The translations under genes and the position numbers were made by a program. From Sphaerisporangium perillae (lineage in GTDB: Bacteria; Actinomycetota; Actinomycetes; Streptosporangiales; Streptosporangiaceae): 64,000 nucleotides of DNA. This document shows positions 19,293 to 27,897 of the stretch, piece by piece (the stretch's first letter is position 1; each line of letters opens with the position of its first letter). The notes beneath the pieces are model-generated. The model saw only the letters and a list, made by a program, of their open reading frames with translations, made no database searches and was not told where the DNA came from. The stretch lies in assembly GCF_023276435.1 (NCBI RefSeq), contig NZ_JALLPO010000016.1:1-64000 (forward strand), written 5' to 3'.

Positions 19293-20606
19293 ATGACGAA
19301 CCGTGATCCCCGCTGGGTGCTGAGGGAGCGCCCGTCCATCGGCCTGATCATCGGGCTCGTCGTGGCCGGCATCTGCGCGCTGGTGTCGTTCTCGTTCGAC
19401 ATCTTCAACGGCGAGCCGGTCCAGTTCTTCATCGCGCTCACGCTGGCGCTGGCCCCGGTGCCGCTGCTGCTGGCCGGGCTGCTCGGGCTCGACCGCATGG
19501 AGCCGGAGCCGCGCAAGGACCTGGTGTTCGCGTTCATGTGGGGCGCGGGCATCGCCGTGCTGGTGGCGGGCATCCTCAACAGCCTCAACCTGAGGTACGT
19601 CACCATCGCCACCCAGGACCCGGCCGGAGCCCGCAACCTGGTCGCCACCTTCGTGGCCCCGGTGGTCGAGGAGACCATGAAGGGCCTGGTGCTGCTCGGC
19701 CTGCTGCGCTGGCGCCGGCATGAGCTGGACGGGCTGACCGACGGCATCATCTACGCCGGCATGGTCGGCCTGGGCTTCGCCATGAGCGAGAACGTCAGCT
19801 ACTACATCATGGCCCAGGACTTGCACGGCGTGGAGGGCCTGGCGGTCACCGTGGTGCTCCGCGGCATCCTGTCGCCGTTCGCCCATCCGCTGTTCACCTC
19901 CATGATCGGCATCGCGGTGGCCTACGCCGCGCAGCGCCGCGGCCCGGTGCGCGGGGGAGTGGTGCTCCTCGGCTGGATCGGCGCGGTCACGCTGCACGGC
20001 ATCTGGAACGGCTTCACCTCCTACGGCGGCTTCCAGGGCCTCGCGCTGGCCTATCTGCTGCTGATGATCCTGTTCTTCGTCGAGCTGAGCGTGGTCGTCA
20101 AGGACCGCAAGCGCATCGTCGGCCTGATCCAGCACTACCTGCCGCCGTACGGGGGGCTCGGGCTGGTCACCGACGTCGACGTCTTCATGCTGTCGTCGCT
20201 GCCGGGACGGCGGCAGGCCCGGCAGTGGGCGAAGGCCTACGGAGGCCCGGCCGGCCTGCACGCCATGCGCGACTACCAGGTGGCCGCGACCGAGCTCGGC
20301 CTGCTGCACGAGCGCGGGGTGCGCGGCGTGATCGACAGGGACACCTTCGAGACGCAGCGGGAAGCCCTGCTGGCCTGCATGAGCGCGGCCAAGTCCGCCT
20401 TCCCCGTCCCCGAGCGGCATCAGACCACGATCGCCAAGGGGATGGCCCCGCCTGGCTACGCGCCGGGGCACGACACCTGGCACTCCGCCTCGCCGTACCC
20501 GCCGCGCGACGGAGTCCCGCGCGACCCGTACCCGCCCGACGCCCCGCCGGGACACCGATGGCAGGGCCCGCCCGGGCCGCAGGGCACCCCCGGCGGCGGC
20601 CGGTAG
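19293..20606 (+). CDS. PrsW-family intramembrane metalloprotease
   Basis: 437 residues. Eight or so membrane helices occupy residues 15-280. The PrsW catalytic motifs are complete: EETMK at 126-130, SEN at 165-167, His198 in FAHPLF and His235 in LHGIWN. PrsW proteases cut membrane-bound regulators such as anti-sigma factors. The C-terminal 150 residues are cytoplasmic and end in a Pro/Gly/Tyr-rich tail. The start at 19293 is leaderless; an upstream in-frame ATG at 19218 is not supported. No anti-sigma factor gene is adjacent, so the substrate is unknown. Confidence 0.85.
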   Translation: MTNRDPRWVLRERPSIGLIIGLVVAGICALVSFSFDIFNGEPVQFFIALTLALAPVPLLLAGLLGLDRMEPEPRKDLVFAFMWGAGIAVLVAGILNSLNLRYVTIATQDPAGARNLVATFVAPVVEETMKGLVLLGLLRWRRHELDGLTDGIIYAGMVGLGFAMSENVSYYIMAQDLHGVEGLAVTVVLRGILSPFAHPLFTSMIGIAVAYAAQRRGPVRGGVVLLGWIGAVTLHGIWNGFTSYGGFQGLALAYLLLMILFFVELSVVVKDRKRIVGLIQHYLPPYGGLGLVTDVDVFMLSSLPGRRQARQWAKAYGGPAGLHAMRDYQVAATELGLLHERGVRGVIDRDTFETQREALLACMSAAKSAFPVPERHQTTIAKGMAPPGYAPGHDTWHSASPYPPRDGVPRDPYPPDAPPGHRWQGPPGPQGTPGGGR

Positions 20607-20843
20607 CCTGCGCGCCGGTGCTATTGCCGCGCGCGGGATCATCGTGTTTCAATCGCCTTACGCGGATGTCAGTGGCTACTTTCCGATGACCTTTTCCGGG
20701 TGGCCGAGCAGGAGAAGGCGCGCGGCTCGCGCCGGCGCCGAGCATGCCCTGCGATGACACCAGAGGAGCGGTGCGCCGCCGGCGCGCGCTCTCGCCCACC
20801 GTCGTCCCGCGCGGCGGCATCCGCGAACGTGAAGAGGAAACAC

Positions 20844-21881
20844 GTGAAGACCAAGGCAAAGGTGGCGATCCTGACCGCGGTCGCGGTCGTGGCCGCCGGG
20901 CTGACGACGTTCGGCCTGCAGCGTTCGGCCTTCGCGCACGGAGCCCTGCAGGCGCCCGCCAGCAGGACGTACGCCTGCTACACCGACGGGCTCACCCCGA
21001 GCAACGAGATCAAGCCGAAGAACCCGGCCTGCGCGCAGGCCGTCGCCGTAGGCGGCACCCAGCCGCTGTACGACTGGTACGGAGTGCTGCGCTCGGACGG
21101 CGGCGGCCGTACCCGGGGCTTCATCCCCGACGGCAAGCTCTGCAGCGGCGGGTTCGCCAAGTACGCCGCCTACGACGCGCCGGGGGCCGACTGGCCGGCG
21201 ACCGTCGTGCAGCCGGGCGCGACGTTCGACTTCGTCTACGGAGCCTGGGTGCCCCACCCCGGCGGCTTCAAGCTCTACGTCACCAAGGACGGCTACAACC
21301 CCACCGAGCCCCTGACCTGGAACGACATCGAGGAGCAGCCGTTCTTGACGGCCGATCCGGAGCCCGGGGTGAGCAACGGCGCCTACCGGTTCTCCGGGCG
21401 GCTGCCGAACAAGAGCGGTCGGCACCTCATCTACTCGGTGTGGTACAGGTCCGACAGCCAGGAGACCTTCTACGGCTGCTCGGACGTGATCTTCGGTGGC
21501 GTCGACGCGACCCCGCCGCCCAGCTCGCCGCCGCAGGTGACCCCGGCGCCGACCGTGACGCCGTCCACGCCTCCGGCGATCGCGTGCGCGGCGACGGTGA
21601 CGGTGGCCAACAGCTGGTCGGGCGGGTTCCAGGCCACGGCGACCATCAAGAACACCGGCAACGCGGTGCTCAGCGAGTGGTACATCCAGTGGATGATGCC
21701 GATGGGGATCACCATCACGCAGGCGTGGAACGGCACGTCGATGCAGAACGGGCCGAGCGGGATGATCCACGCGCCCTCATGGGCCCCCAAGCTGGCACCG
21801 GGGGAGTCGGCGACCGCCGGGTTCCTCGCGACCATGACCGGGGCCACCCCGCCGACCTTCACCGACATCGGCTGCGGCTGA
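20844..21881 (+). CDS. Secreted lytic polysaccharide monooxygenase (AA10) with C-terminal CBM2
   Basis: 345 residues from GTG 20844 (AGAGGAA five bases upstream). The signal peptide ends in AFA, so the mature protein begins with His32, the N-terminal half of the copper histidine brace; the partner is probably His138 in WVPHPGG. The catalytic domain spans about 32-225, a Pro/Thr linker follows, and residues 250-345 form a family 2 carbohydrate-binding module with conserved tryptophans (SWSGGFQA, WAPKLAPGES). It oxidatively cuts chitin or cellulose outside the cell. No partner glycoside hydrolase is adjacent. The 237-bp upstream gap shows no clear operator. Confidence 0.9.
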   Translation: MKTKAKVAILTAVAVVAAGLTTFGLQRSAFAHGALQAPASRTYACYTDGLTPSNEIKPKNPACAQAVAVGGTQPLYDWYGVLRSDGGGRTRGFIPDGKLCSGGFAKYAAYDAPGADWPATVVQPGATFDFVYGAWVPHPGGFKLYVTKDGYNPTEPLTWNDIEEQPFLTADPEPGVSNGAYRFSGRLPNKSGRHLIYSVWYRSDSQETFYGCSDVIFGGVDATPPPSSPPQVTPAPTVTPSTPPAIACAATVTVANSWSGGFQATATIKNTGNAVLSEWYIQWMMPMGITITQAWNGTSMQNGPSGMIHAPSWAPKLAPGESATAGFLATMTGATPPTFTDIGCG

Positions 21882-21920
21882 TCCGGTAGGTCCGGGAACG
21901 CGAAGAACCCGGGCGCCGCT

Positions 21921-21952
21921 CCGTGAGGCGGAGAGGCACGTCCGCCTCACGG
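21921..21952 (+). terminator. Hairpin terminator after the LPMO gene
   Basis: CCGTGAGGCGGA (21921-21932) pairs perfectly with TCCGCCTCACGG (21941-21952) across an 8-base loop, 40 bases beyond the stop codon. It could serve the convergent SanA-like gene as well. Confidence 0.7.
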
Positions 21953-22070
21953 TCGGCAGCGTCCGAGTTGGACGGGATACGCGGTCGTCGTGGCACCTTT
22001 CGAGAGGCGTCACCTCCTGCGGGCGGGCGAGGGGAAGGTGTTGGAGCGCTCCCATGCGTTATCAGGCGGG

Positions 22071-22805
22071 TCAGGACGGGGTGGCGAGGATGCGGTCCAG
22101 GGAGGTCTCGCGGGGACCGGGGAAGACCGGCGCCGACCGCAGCACGACCGAGTCCAGGAAGCCCTTGGCCGTCGCCGCGAACTCCCGCACCGCGTAGATG
22201 GACGTCTGGGCGGGCAGCGTGGCCGCGGAGTCGTCGCCGACGCCGAAGGCCGAAAGGCCCGCGGTCCGGCACAGCGCCACGGCGCGGGGAAGGTGGAAGT
22301 TCTGGGTGACGACGATCAGGCGCCGGACCCCGAAGACGTCACGGGCGCGGACGCAGGAGTCCCAGGTGTCGAACCCGGCGTAGTCGAGCACCTGCACGTC
22401 CGCGGGCACCCCGTGCGCGACCAGGTAGTCACGCATGGCCGACGGCTCGTCGTACCCGACCCGGCTGTTGTCGCCCGACAGCAGCAGCGCCCGCACCTTG
22501 CCCGCGCGGTACAGCTCCGCGGCGATGTCGAGACGGTCGGCCAGCATCGCCGTAGGGGAGGAGTCGCGGTACAGGCCTGCCCCGAGTACCAGGCCCACCG
22601 GCGCGGCGGGGACCTCGCGCGTCCACCCCGTGCCGGCGCCCGCCGTGACGCGGTGACCCATGCTGGACACCCACGCCCAGGTCATCGGCGCCAGGCAGAG
22701 CAGGCTGAGAGCGACGGCCGAGAGGTACGCGCGGCGCTGCGCCGTGCGCGACCACCGGTGGGGCCGCACGGCGCGAGACCACCGCGCGATGGAGATGCCG
22801 ATCAT
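22071..22805 (-). CDS. SanA/YdcF-type DUF218 membrane protein
   Basis: 244 residues. One N-terminal membrane helix (about residues 27-47) anchors a DUF218 domain beginning at GLVLGAGLYRDSSPT; RAGKVRALLLSGDN and VTQNFHLPRA are the other conserved blocks. Relatives such as E. coli SanA affect envelope integrity and vancomycin exclusion, with unknown chemistry. It starts six bases after the ctaA stop codon, so it is the second gene of a ctaA-sanA operon. Confidence 0.8.
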   Translation of the reverse strand: MIGISIARWSRAVRPHRWSRTAQRRAYLSAVALSLLCLAPMTWAWVSSMGHRVTAGAGTGWTREVPAAPVGLVLGAGLYRDSSPTAMLADRLDIAAELYRAGKVRALLLSGDNSRVGYDEPSAMRDYLVAHGVPADVQVLDYAGFDTWDSCVRARDVFGVRRLIVVTQNFHLPRAVALCRTAGLSAFGVGDDSAATLPAQTSIYAVREFAATAKGFLDSVVLRSAPVFPGPRETSLDRILATPS

Positions 22806-22811
22806 GAACGG

Positions 22812-23846
22812 TCAGACGCCGGCCACGTCCAGTTGGTTCTCCGCGGACGCGAGCGCGTCCGCGGGGCCGCGCGACCGCATGAGGTACACCACCCGCAAGG
22901 TGGCGATCCAGACCAGCGTTGACCCGAGCACGTGCAGGGCGACCAGCAGCGCCGGCACCGCCAGGAAGTACTGCACGTACCCGATGACCCCCTGGGCCAG
23001 CTCGACGCCGAGCAGGATCAGCGCGCCGCGCCGGGCCCGGCCCGGGGAGTCGGTGACGTGCAGGGCGAACAGCAGCGCGAAGGTCAGGCCGAGCACGATC
23101 CAGACGATGTCGGCGTGCAGCCGGACAACCGACTGGATGTCGAAGCCGAACCGTGAGGCGGCCTCGTCGCCGGAGTGCGGCCCGGTGCCGGTGACCACGA
23201 CGCCGGCCATCAGCAGGACGAACACCGCGGCGACCAGGACGAAGCCGAGGGTGCGGATGTCGCGGTGGACCAGCCGCCGTGGCGGCGCGTCCCCTTCCCC
23301 CGAGCGCGCGTACAGCGCGAACGCCGCCACGATCATGACGATGGACAGCAGGAAGTGGACGCTCACCGTGACGGGGTTGAGCAGGGTGCGCACGACCAGG
23401 CCGCCCCACAGCGCCTGGACGGCGACGCCGATCGGCTGGATCCAGGCGAGGCGCACGAGACTGGCGCGGCGCGGCGCGACGCGCATGACGGCGACCACGC
23501 AGCCCACGGCCACGGCCAGGACCAGGAAGGTCAGCAGCCGGTTGCCGAACTCGATCGCCATGTTGGCGGGGGAGTGCGCGTCATGCGCGGCGGGGACGAA
23601 GCTGTCGGGGGTGCAGCGCGGCCAGGTGGGGCAGCCGAGCCCGGAGCCGGTGAGCCGGACGGCCGCGCCCGTCACGGTGATGCCCGCGTTGACGATCACG
23701 GCGGCCAGCGCCCACCGCCTGATGGAGGCTCGGGTGGGCGACCACGCGGAGTGGAAGAGGTCGAGGGCCTTGCCCTGGACCTGGTCTCGGAGGACGCGCG
23801 GCCTGGCGTCCCCCGTACGGTCGCGTGGCTGGTCTGCTGCGGTCAC
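22812..23846 (-). CDS. ctaA: Haem A synthase (CtaA/COX15)
   Basis: 344 residues. Polytopic protein oxidising haem O to haem A for cytochrome aa3 oxidase. GAAVRLTGSGLGCPTWP, EFGNRLLTF, VHFLLS and RLHADIVWI carry the conserved histidines and the cysteine of the first extracytoplasmic loop. GTG 23846 is chosen because a -10 box TACGAT ends seven bases before it; ATG 23855 three codons upstream would overlap that box. Works with CtaB (15781). Confidence 0.92.
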   Translation of the reverse strand: MTAADQPRDRTGDARPRVLRDQVQGKALDLFHSAWSPTRASIRRWALAAVIVNAGITVTGAAVRLTGSGLGCPTWPRCTPDSFVPAAHDAHSPANMAIEFGNRLLTFLVLAVAVGCVVAVMRVAPRRASLVRLAWIQPIGVAVQALWGGLVVRTLLNPVTVSVHFLLSIVMIVAAFALYARSGEGDAPPRRLVHRDIRTLGFVLVAAVFVLLMAGVVVTGTGPHSGDEAASRFGFDIQSVVRLHADIVWIVLGLTFALLFALHVTDSPGRARRGALILLGVELAQGVIGYVQYFLAVPALLVALHVLGSTLVWIATLRVVYLMRSRGPADALASAENQLDVAGV

Positions 23847-23853
23847 GCCACAC

Positions 23854-23859
23854 ATCGTA
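23854..23859 (-). promoter_or_regulatory. -10 box TACGAT of leaderless ctaA transcript
   Basis: Minus-strand TACGAT fits TANNNT; seven bases separate it from GTG 23846, indicating a leaderless mRNA. Confidence 0.5.
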
Positions 23860-23933
23860 GGCGGCGGTGGGTCCGGTCCCGCCCCGAACCCTCGGCTCAG
23901 GCGGCCCGTGGGGAGCATTGATTACCTCGGCGG

Positions 23934-23946
23934 ATATGTGACATAT
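23934..23946. promoter_or_regulatory. Palindrome ATATGT-G-ACATAT upstream of the hydroxyproline operon
   Basis: A perfect 13-base dyad centred on G23940, about 36 bases before the first gene of the operon. Its core TGTGACAT recurs in reverse orientation at 30504-30511 before the substrate-binding protein gene. It is the likely operator of the FCD/GntR regulator encoded at 37354. Confidence 0.6.
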
Positions 23947-23981
23947 TACTGATTCGTCAGAGAAGCCTGTGGGGGGTGAGG

Positions 23982-25118
23982 ATGTCCGACGTCGTGGTGA
24001 TCGGTGCCGGAGTCGTCGGAGCGGCATGCGCGTACTTCGCCGCGCGCTCCGGCCTGCGAGTCACCGTGGTCGACCGGGGGCCCGTCGCGGCGGGCACCAC
24101 CGGAGCCGGCGAGGGCAACATCCTGGTCTCCGACAAGGAGCCCGGCCCCGAGCTGGAGCTCGCCCTGCTGTCCAACCGCCTCTGGCGCGAGCTGGCCGGG
24201 CTCGGCGGCTTCGAGTTCGAGCCCAAGGGCGGCCTGGTCGTCGCGGAGACCGCCGAGGTGCTCGAGGCCCTGACGGGACTCGCCACGGCCCAGGCCGATC
24301 ACGGCGTGGAGCCCGCGCCCGTGCCCCGCGCCGAGCTGCCCGGCTACGAGCCGCACCTGACGCAGGCTCTGGCGGGCGGCGTGTTCTACCCCCAGGACGC
24401 CCAGGTCAACCCCATGCTCGCCGCCGCCCGGCTGCTGGAGCGCGCCCCCGGCGCGCGGCTGCTGACCGGGGTCACGGTCACCGGGTTCCTGCGCGACGGC
24501 GACCGGGTCACCGGGGTCCGTACCGACAAGGGGGACATCCCGGCGGGCGCGGTCGTCAACGCGGCCGGCACCTGGAGCGGCCAGGTGGCGGCGCTCGCCG
24601 GCCTGGAACTGCCGGTCCTGCCGCGCCGGGGCTTCATCCTGGTCACCGAGCCCATCGCCGCTGGGCCGGACGGCCCGCTGATCAGGCACAAGGTCTACAC
24701 AGCCGCCTACGTCACCGACGTGGCCAGCGACTCGGCGGGTCTTTCGACCAGCGCGGTGATCGAGGGCACCCCGGCCGGCACCGTGCTCATCGGCGCGAGC
24801 CGGGAGCGGGTCGGGTTCGACCGGACCGTGTCGATCCCGGTGCTCGAGAGGCTGGCCCGCCAGGCCGTCGCGCTGTTCCCAATGCTCGCCGAGCGGCGCG
24901 CCATCAGGACCTACTGCGGCTTCCGGCCGTACTGTCCCGACCACCTGCCCGTGATCGGCGCCGATCCCCGCGCGCCGGGGCTGTACCACGCCTGCGGGCA
25001 CGAGGGCGCGGGCATCGGCCTCGCCCCGGCCACCGGGCACCTCATCGCGGGGCAGCTCACCGGCGCCGCCCCCGAACTCGATCCGATCCCCTTCCGCCCG
25101 GAAAGGTTCGCGGCGTGA
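23982..25118 (+). CDS. FAD-dependent D-hydroxyproline dehydrogenase, catalytic (DAO-fold) subunit
   Basis: 378 residues. The FAD motif VVVIGAGVVGAA is at 4-15 and the C-terminal YCGFRPYCPDHLPVIG...GHEGAGIGLAPATG is typical of the glycine/sarcosine/D-amino acid oxidase fold. It is followed, in overlapping frames, by a small 2Fe-2S protein and a FAD/NAD-BFD protein, the same trio as the membrane-linked cis-4-hydroxy-D-proline dehydrogenases and opine oxidases. With the epimerase and deaminase downstream, oxidation of cis-4-hydroxy-D-proline to pyrroline-4-hydroxy-2-carboxylate is the best call. ATG 23982 has GGGGGG about six bases upstream; GTG 23976 is in frame too. Confidence 0.82.
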   Translation: MSDVVVIGAGVVGAACAYFAARSGLRVTVVDRGPVAAGTTGAGEGNILVSDKEPGPELELALLSNRLWRELAGLGGFEFEPKGGLVVAETAEVLEALTGLATAQADHGVEPAPVPRAELPGYEPHLTQALAGGVFYPQDAQVNPMLAAARLLERAPGARLLTGVTVTGFLRDGDRVTGVRTDKGDIPAGAVVNAAGTWSGQVAALAGLELPVLPRRGFILVTEPIAAGPDGPLIRHKVYTAAYVTDVASDSAGLSTSAVIEGTPAGTVLIGASRERVGFDRTVSIPVLERLARQAVALFPMLAERRAIRTYCGFRPYCPDHLPVIGADPRAPGLYHACGHEGAGIGLAPATGHLIAGQLTGAAPELDPIPFRPERFAA

Positions 25119-25528
25119 CCCCTTCGCGTGATTCCGACGGGCCGCGTCCCGTCGATCCCTCGCACGGCTCCGGCGGGCCGCGTCCCGTCGATCTCCCGCG
25201 CGGCTCCGACCGGCACCGTGCCGGGTCCGCCTCCCGCGACTCGGGGCCGCCGCACGCCGGCCGCCTCGTCGGGGCACGGCCGGAGCCCGGCTTCGAGATC
25301 ACCGTGGACGGGCGTCCCGTCACCGCCGTGCCGGGCCAGAGCGTGGGGGCCGTGCTGTACGCCGCCGGCGTCAGATCATGGCGGACGACCCGCGCCGGCG
25401 GGCGTCCCCGGGGCCTGTTCTGCGGCATCGGCGTGTGCTTCGACTGCCTGGTCACCGTCAACGGCGAGGCGTCGCTGCGCGCCTGCCAGACCGAGGCCCG
25501 CCCGGGGGACGAGGTGACGACCGGATGA
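25115..25528 (+). CDS. (2Fe-2S)-binding subunit of D-hydroxyproline dehydrogenase
   Basis: 137 residues, beginning at GTG 25115 which overlaps the previous stop (GTGA). Residues 60-137 are a plant-type ferredoxin domain (Fer2_4 as in opine/hydroxyproline dehydrogenases): cysteines in LFCGIGVCFDCLVTVNG and LRACQT form C-x4-C-x2-C-xn-C. Residues 1-50 are an unusual low-complexity extension with a repeated GPRPVD unit encoded by two exact 19-base copies 36 bases apart (25139 and 25175). The subunit passes electrons between the two flavin subunits. Its stop overlaps the next start (ATGA). Confidence 0.82.
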   Translation: MTPSRDSDGPRPVDPSHGSGGPRPVDLPRGSDRHRAGSASRDSGPPHAGRLVGARPEPGFEITVDGRPVTAVPGQSVGAVLYAAGVRSWRTTRAGGRPRGLFCGIGVCFDCLVTVNGEASLRACQTEARPGDEVTTG

Positions 25529-27003
25529 ACGCCCGCGATGGCGGACAGGTGATGGACCTGGCGATCGTCGGAGGCGGTCCCGCCGGGATGGCGGCGGCCG
25601 TCGCCGCCGCCGGCGCCGGACTCAGCGTCGTGCTGATCGACGCGGGGGCGCGCCTCGGCGGCCAGTACTTCCGGCACGCGCCGGAGGGTTTCCACGCCCG
25701 GCGTCCCGGAGCGCTCCACCACGGATTCCAGCGGTACACCAGGCTGTCGGACGCGCTCGGCGCGCGCGGAGTCGAGATCCGCCTGCGCCACCGCGTCTGG
25801 GCCGTCGAGCGGACCACCGGCCAGGCGCCCGGCACCGCCCCCCGTCCCGGCGCGGGGACGGGCTCCGCGGACGGTACGGGCACGGCGGCCGGAGCCGGGG
25901 CAGAGGGCACGGTGGTCGTGCACTGCCTGGTGGGTGACCGGCGGGAGCGGCGGGAGACCGTCGCCGCCCGGCGGTTGCTGATCGCCACCGGCGCGCACGA
26001 CCGGCCGCTGCCCTTCCCCGGATGGGACCTGCCCGGCGTGTTCACGGCGGGCGGCGCGCAGGCGCTGCTCAAGGGTGATCTCGTGGTGGCCGGGCGCAAC
26101 GTGGTCGTCGCGGGCACCGGCCCCTTCCTGCTTCCCGTCGCGGCCGGGCTGGCCGCGGCGGGCGCCCGCGTCGCCGGGGTGTTCGAGGCCAACGGCCGCT
26201 TCGGCCTCGCGCCCGCCATGGCCGCGATGCCGGGCAAGCTGGCCGAGGCCGCGGGATACGGCTACCGGCTGGCCAGGCACCGGATCCCCTACGCCGGCCG
26301 CCACGCCGTCATCGCCGCCCACGGGCGGGACGAGCTGACCCACGTCACCGTGGCCGACCTCGACCGCGACTGGGTGCCCCGCCGCCGGCGCACGATCGCG
26401 TGCGACGCGCTCGCCGTCGGGTACGGCTTCGTCCCGCAGATCGAGCTCGCCACCCAGCTCGGCTGCGCCACCCGGGCCGACCGGGACGGCACCCCGGTCG
26501 TCTCCGTGGACGCCGGGATGCGCACCAGCGTGCCCGGCGTCTACGCGGCCGGCGAGCCGACCGGCGTGGGCGGGGCCGAGCTCGCCGAGGTCGAGGGCTG
26601 GATCGCCGGGCGTACGGCCGCCGCCGACCTCGGCCGCCCGGTGCCGCCCGTCCCCGGGCTTTCGAGGAGGAGGGACCGGCTCGCGGCCTTCGGCAGGGCG
26701 CTGCAGGAGGCCTATCCCGTCCGCGACGGATGGAAGGGCTGGCTGGCCGACGACACGCTGATCTGCCGCTGCGAGGAGGTCCCCTACTCGCGCATCAAGG
26801 AGGCAACGGCGCTCGGCGCCGTCGACGCCCGCTCGTTGAAACTGCTGGCACGGCCCGGAATGGGCTGGTGCCAGGGCCGCGTGTGCGGCTACGCCGTGGC
26901 GTGCCTGGCGGGCGAGGACCCCCAGCCGCCACGGCGGCCGATCGCCCAGCCCGTCCGGCTCGGCGATCTCGCAGGAGATCCACAAGGAGAGGACCCCCGA
27001 TGA
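25525..27003 (+). CDS. FAD/NAD(P) oxidoreductase with C-terminal BFD [2Fe-2S] domain, dehydrogenase alpha subunit
   Basis: 492 residues. N-terminal FAD motif AIVGGGPAGMAAA at 13-25, second Rossmann motif VVVAGTGPFLLPVA near 194-207, and a BFD-like domain near 412-455 with CRCEEVPYSRI and GWCQGRVCG providing four cysteines. This architecture matches the HcnB/OoxA-type subunit of opine and D-hydroxyproline dehydrogenases. A Gly/Ala-rich insertion at about 105-130 is encoded by repetitive DNA. Overlaps neighbours by four bases on both sides, so the trio is translationally coupled. Confidence 0.82.
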   Translation: MNARDGGQVMDLAIVGGGPAGMAAAVAAAGAGLSVVLIDAGARLGGQYFRHAPEGFHARRPGALHHGFQRYTRLSDALGARGVEIRLRHRVWAVERTTGQAPGTAPRPGAGTGSADGTGTAAGAGAEGTVVVHCLVGDRRERRETVAARRLLIATGAHDRPLPFPGWDLPGVFTAGGAQALLKGDLVVAGRNVVVAGTGPFLLPVAAGLAAAGARVAGVFEANGRFGLAPAMAAMPGKLAEAAGYGYRLARHRIPYAGRHAVIAAHGRDELTHVTVADLDRDWVPRRRRTIACDALAVGYGFVPQIELATQLGCATRADRDGTPVVSVDAGMRTSVPGVYAAGEPTGVGGAELAEVEGWIAGRTAAADLGRPVPPVPGLSRRRDRLAAFGRALQEAYPVRDGWKGWLADDTLICRCEEVPYSRIKEATALGAVDARSLKLLARPGMGWCQGRVCGYAVACLAGEDPQPPRRPIAQPVRLGDLAGDPQGEDPR

Positions 27004-27893
27004 CGACCCGTGAGAAACCCTGGCGCGGAGTTATGGTCGCGACCGCGCTGCCCCTGCGCGAGGACCTGAGCGCCGACTACGAGGGCTACGCCGAGCACTG
27101 CCGCCACCTGGTCGAGCAGGGATGCGACGGCGTGGTGCCCAACGGCTCGCTCGGGGAGTACCAGACCCTGACCCCCGAGGAGCGCGCCCGCGTCGTGGAG
27201 ACGGCCGTCGCGGCCGTCGGCTGCGACCGCGTGATGCCCGGCATCGCGGCCTACGGCGCGGACGAGTCCCGGCGCTGGGCCGAGCAGGCGAAGGACGCAG
27301 GCTGCCAGGTCGTGATGCTGCTGCCGCCGAACGCCTACCGCGCCGACGAGCGCGCGGTGCTCGAGCACTACCGCGAGGTCGCCAAGGCCGGCCTGCCGAT
27401 CGTGGCGTACAACAACCCCTACGACACCAAGGTCGACCTGGTCCCCTCGCTGCTGGCGAAGCTGTACGCCGAAGGGCTGATCGTGGGCGTCAAGGAGTTC
27501 ACCGGCGACGTGCGCCGCGCCTACGAGATCGCCGAGCTGGCCCCCGGCCTGGACGTGCTGATCGGGTCGGACGACGTGGTGCTGGAGCTGGCCCTCGCCG
27601 GCGCGGCCGGCTGGGTGGCCGGATACCCGAACGCGCTCCCGGCGTCGTGCGTGGCGCTGTACAAGGCCTCCGTCGAGGGCGACCTGGCCACGGCGCTGCC
27701 GCTGTACCGCACGCTGCACCCCCTGCTGCGCTGGGACGCCAAGACGGAGTTCGTGCAGGCCATCAAGCTGTCGATGGACCTCGCCGGCCGGTACGGCGGT
27801 CCCTGCCGCCAGCCGCGCGTGCCGCTGACGCCCGAGCAGGAGGGCGCCGTCCGCGCCGCCACCGAGAAGGCACTGGCCGAAGGGCTCCGGTGA
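27000..27893 (+). CDS. DapA-family pyrroline-4-hydroxy-2-carboxylate deaminase
   Basis: 297 residues, a dihydrodipicolinate synthase/N-acetylneuraminate lyase-type barrel. The Schiff-base lysine is in GVKEFTGD (about residue 165) and the catalytic tyrosine in VAYNNPY (about 137); GSLGEYQTLTPEER is the substrate loop. In hydroxyproline clusters this family removes ammonia and water from pyrroline-4-hydroxy-2-carboxylate to give 2-oxoglutarate semialdehyde; DapA itself is unlikely in this context. ATG 27000 overlaps the previous stop (ATGA) and follows AAGGAGAGG. Confidence 0.82.
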   Translation: MTTREKPWRGVMVATALPLREDLSADYEGYAEHCRHLVEQGCDGVVPNGSLGEYQTLTPEERARVVETAVAAVGCDRVMPGIAAYGADESRRWAEQAKDAGCQVVMLLPPNAYRADERAVLEHYREVAKAGLPIVAYNNPYDTKVDLVPSLLAKLYAEGLIVGVKEFTGDVRRAYEIAELAPGLDVLIGSDDVVLELALAGAAGWVAGYPNALPASCVALYKASVEGDLATALPLYRTLHPLLRWDAKTEFVQAIKLSMDLAGRYGGPCRQPRVPLTPEQEGAVRAATEKALAEGLR

Positions 27894-27897
27894 CGTC

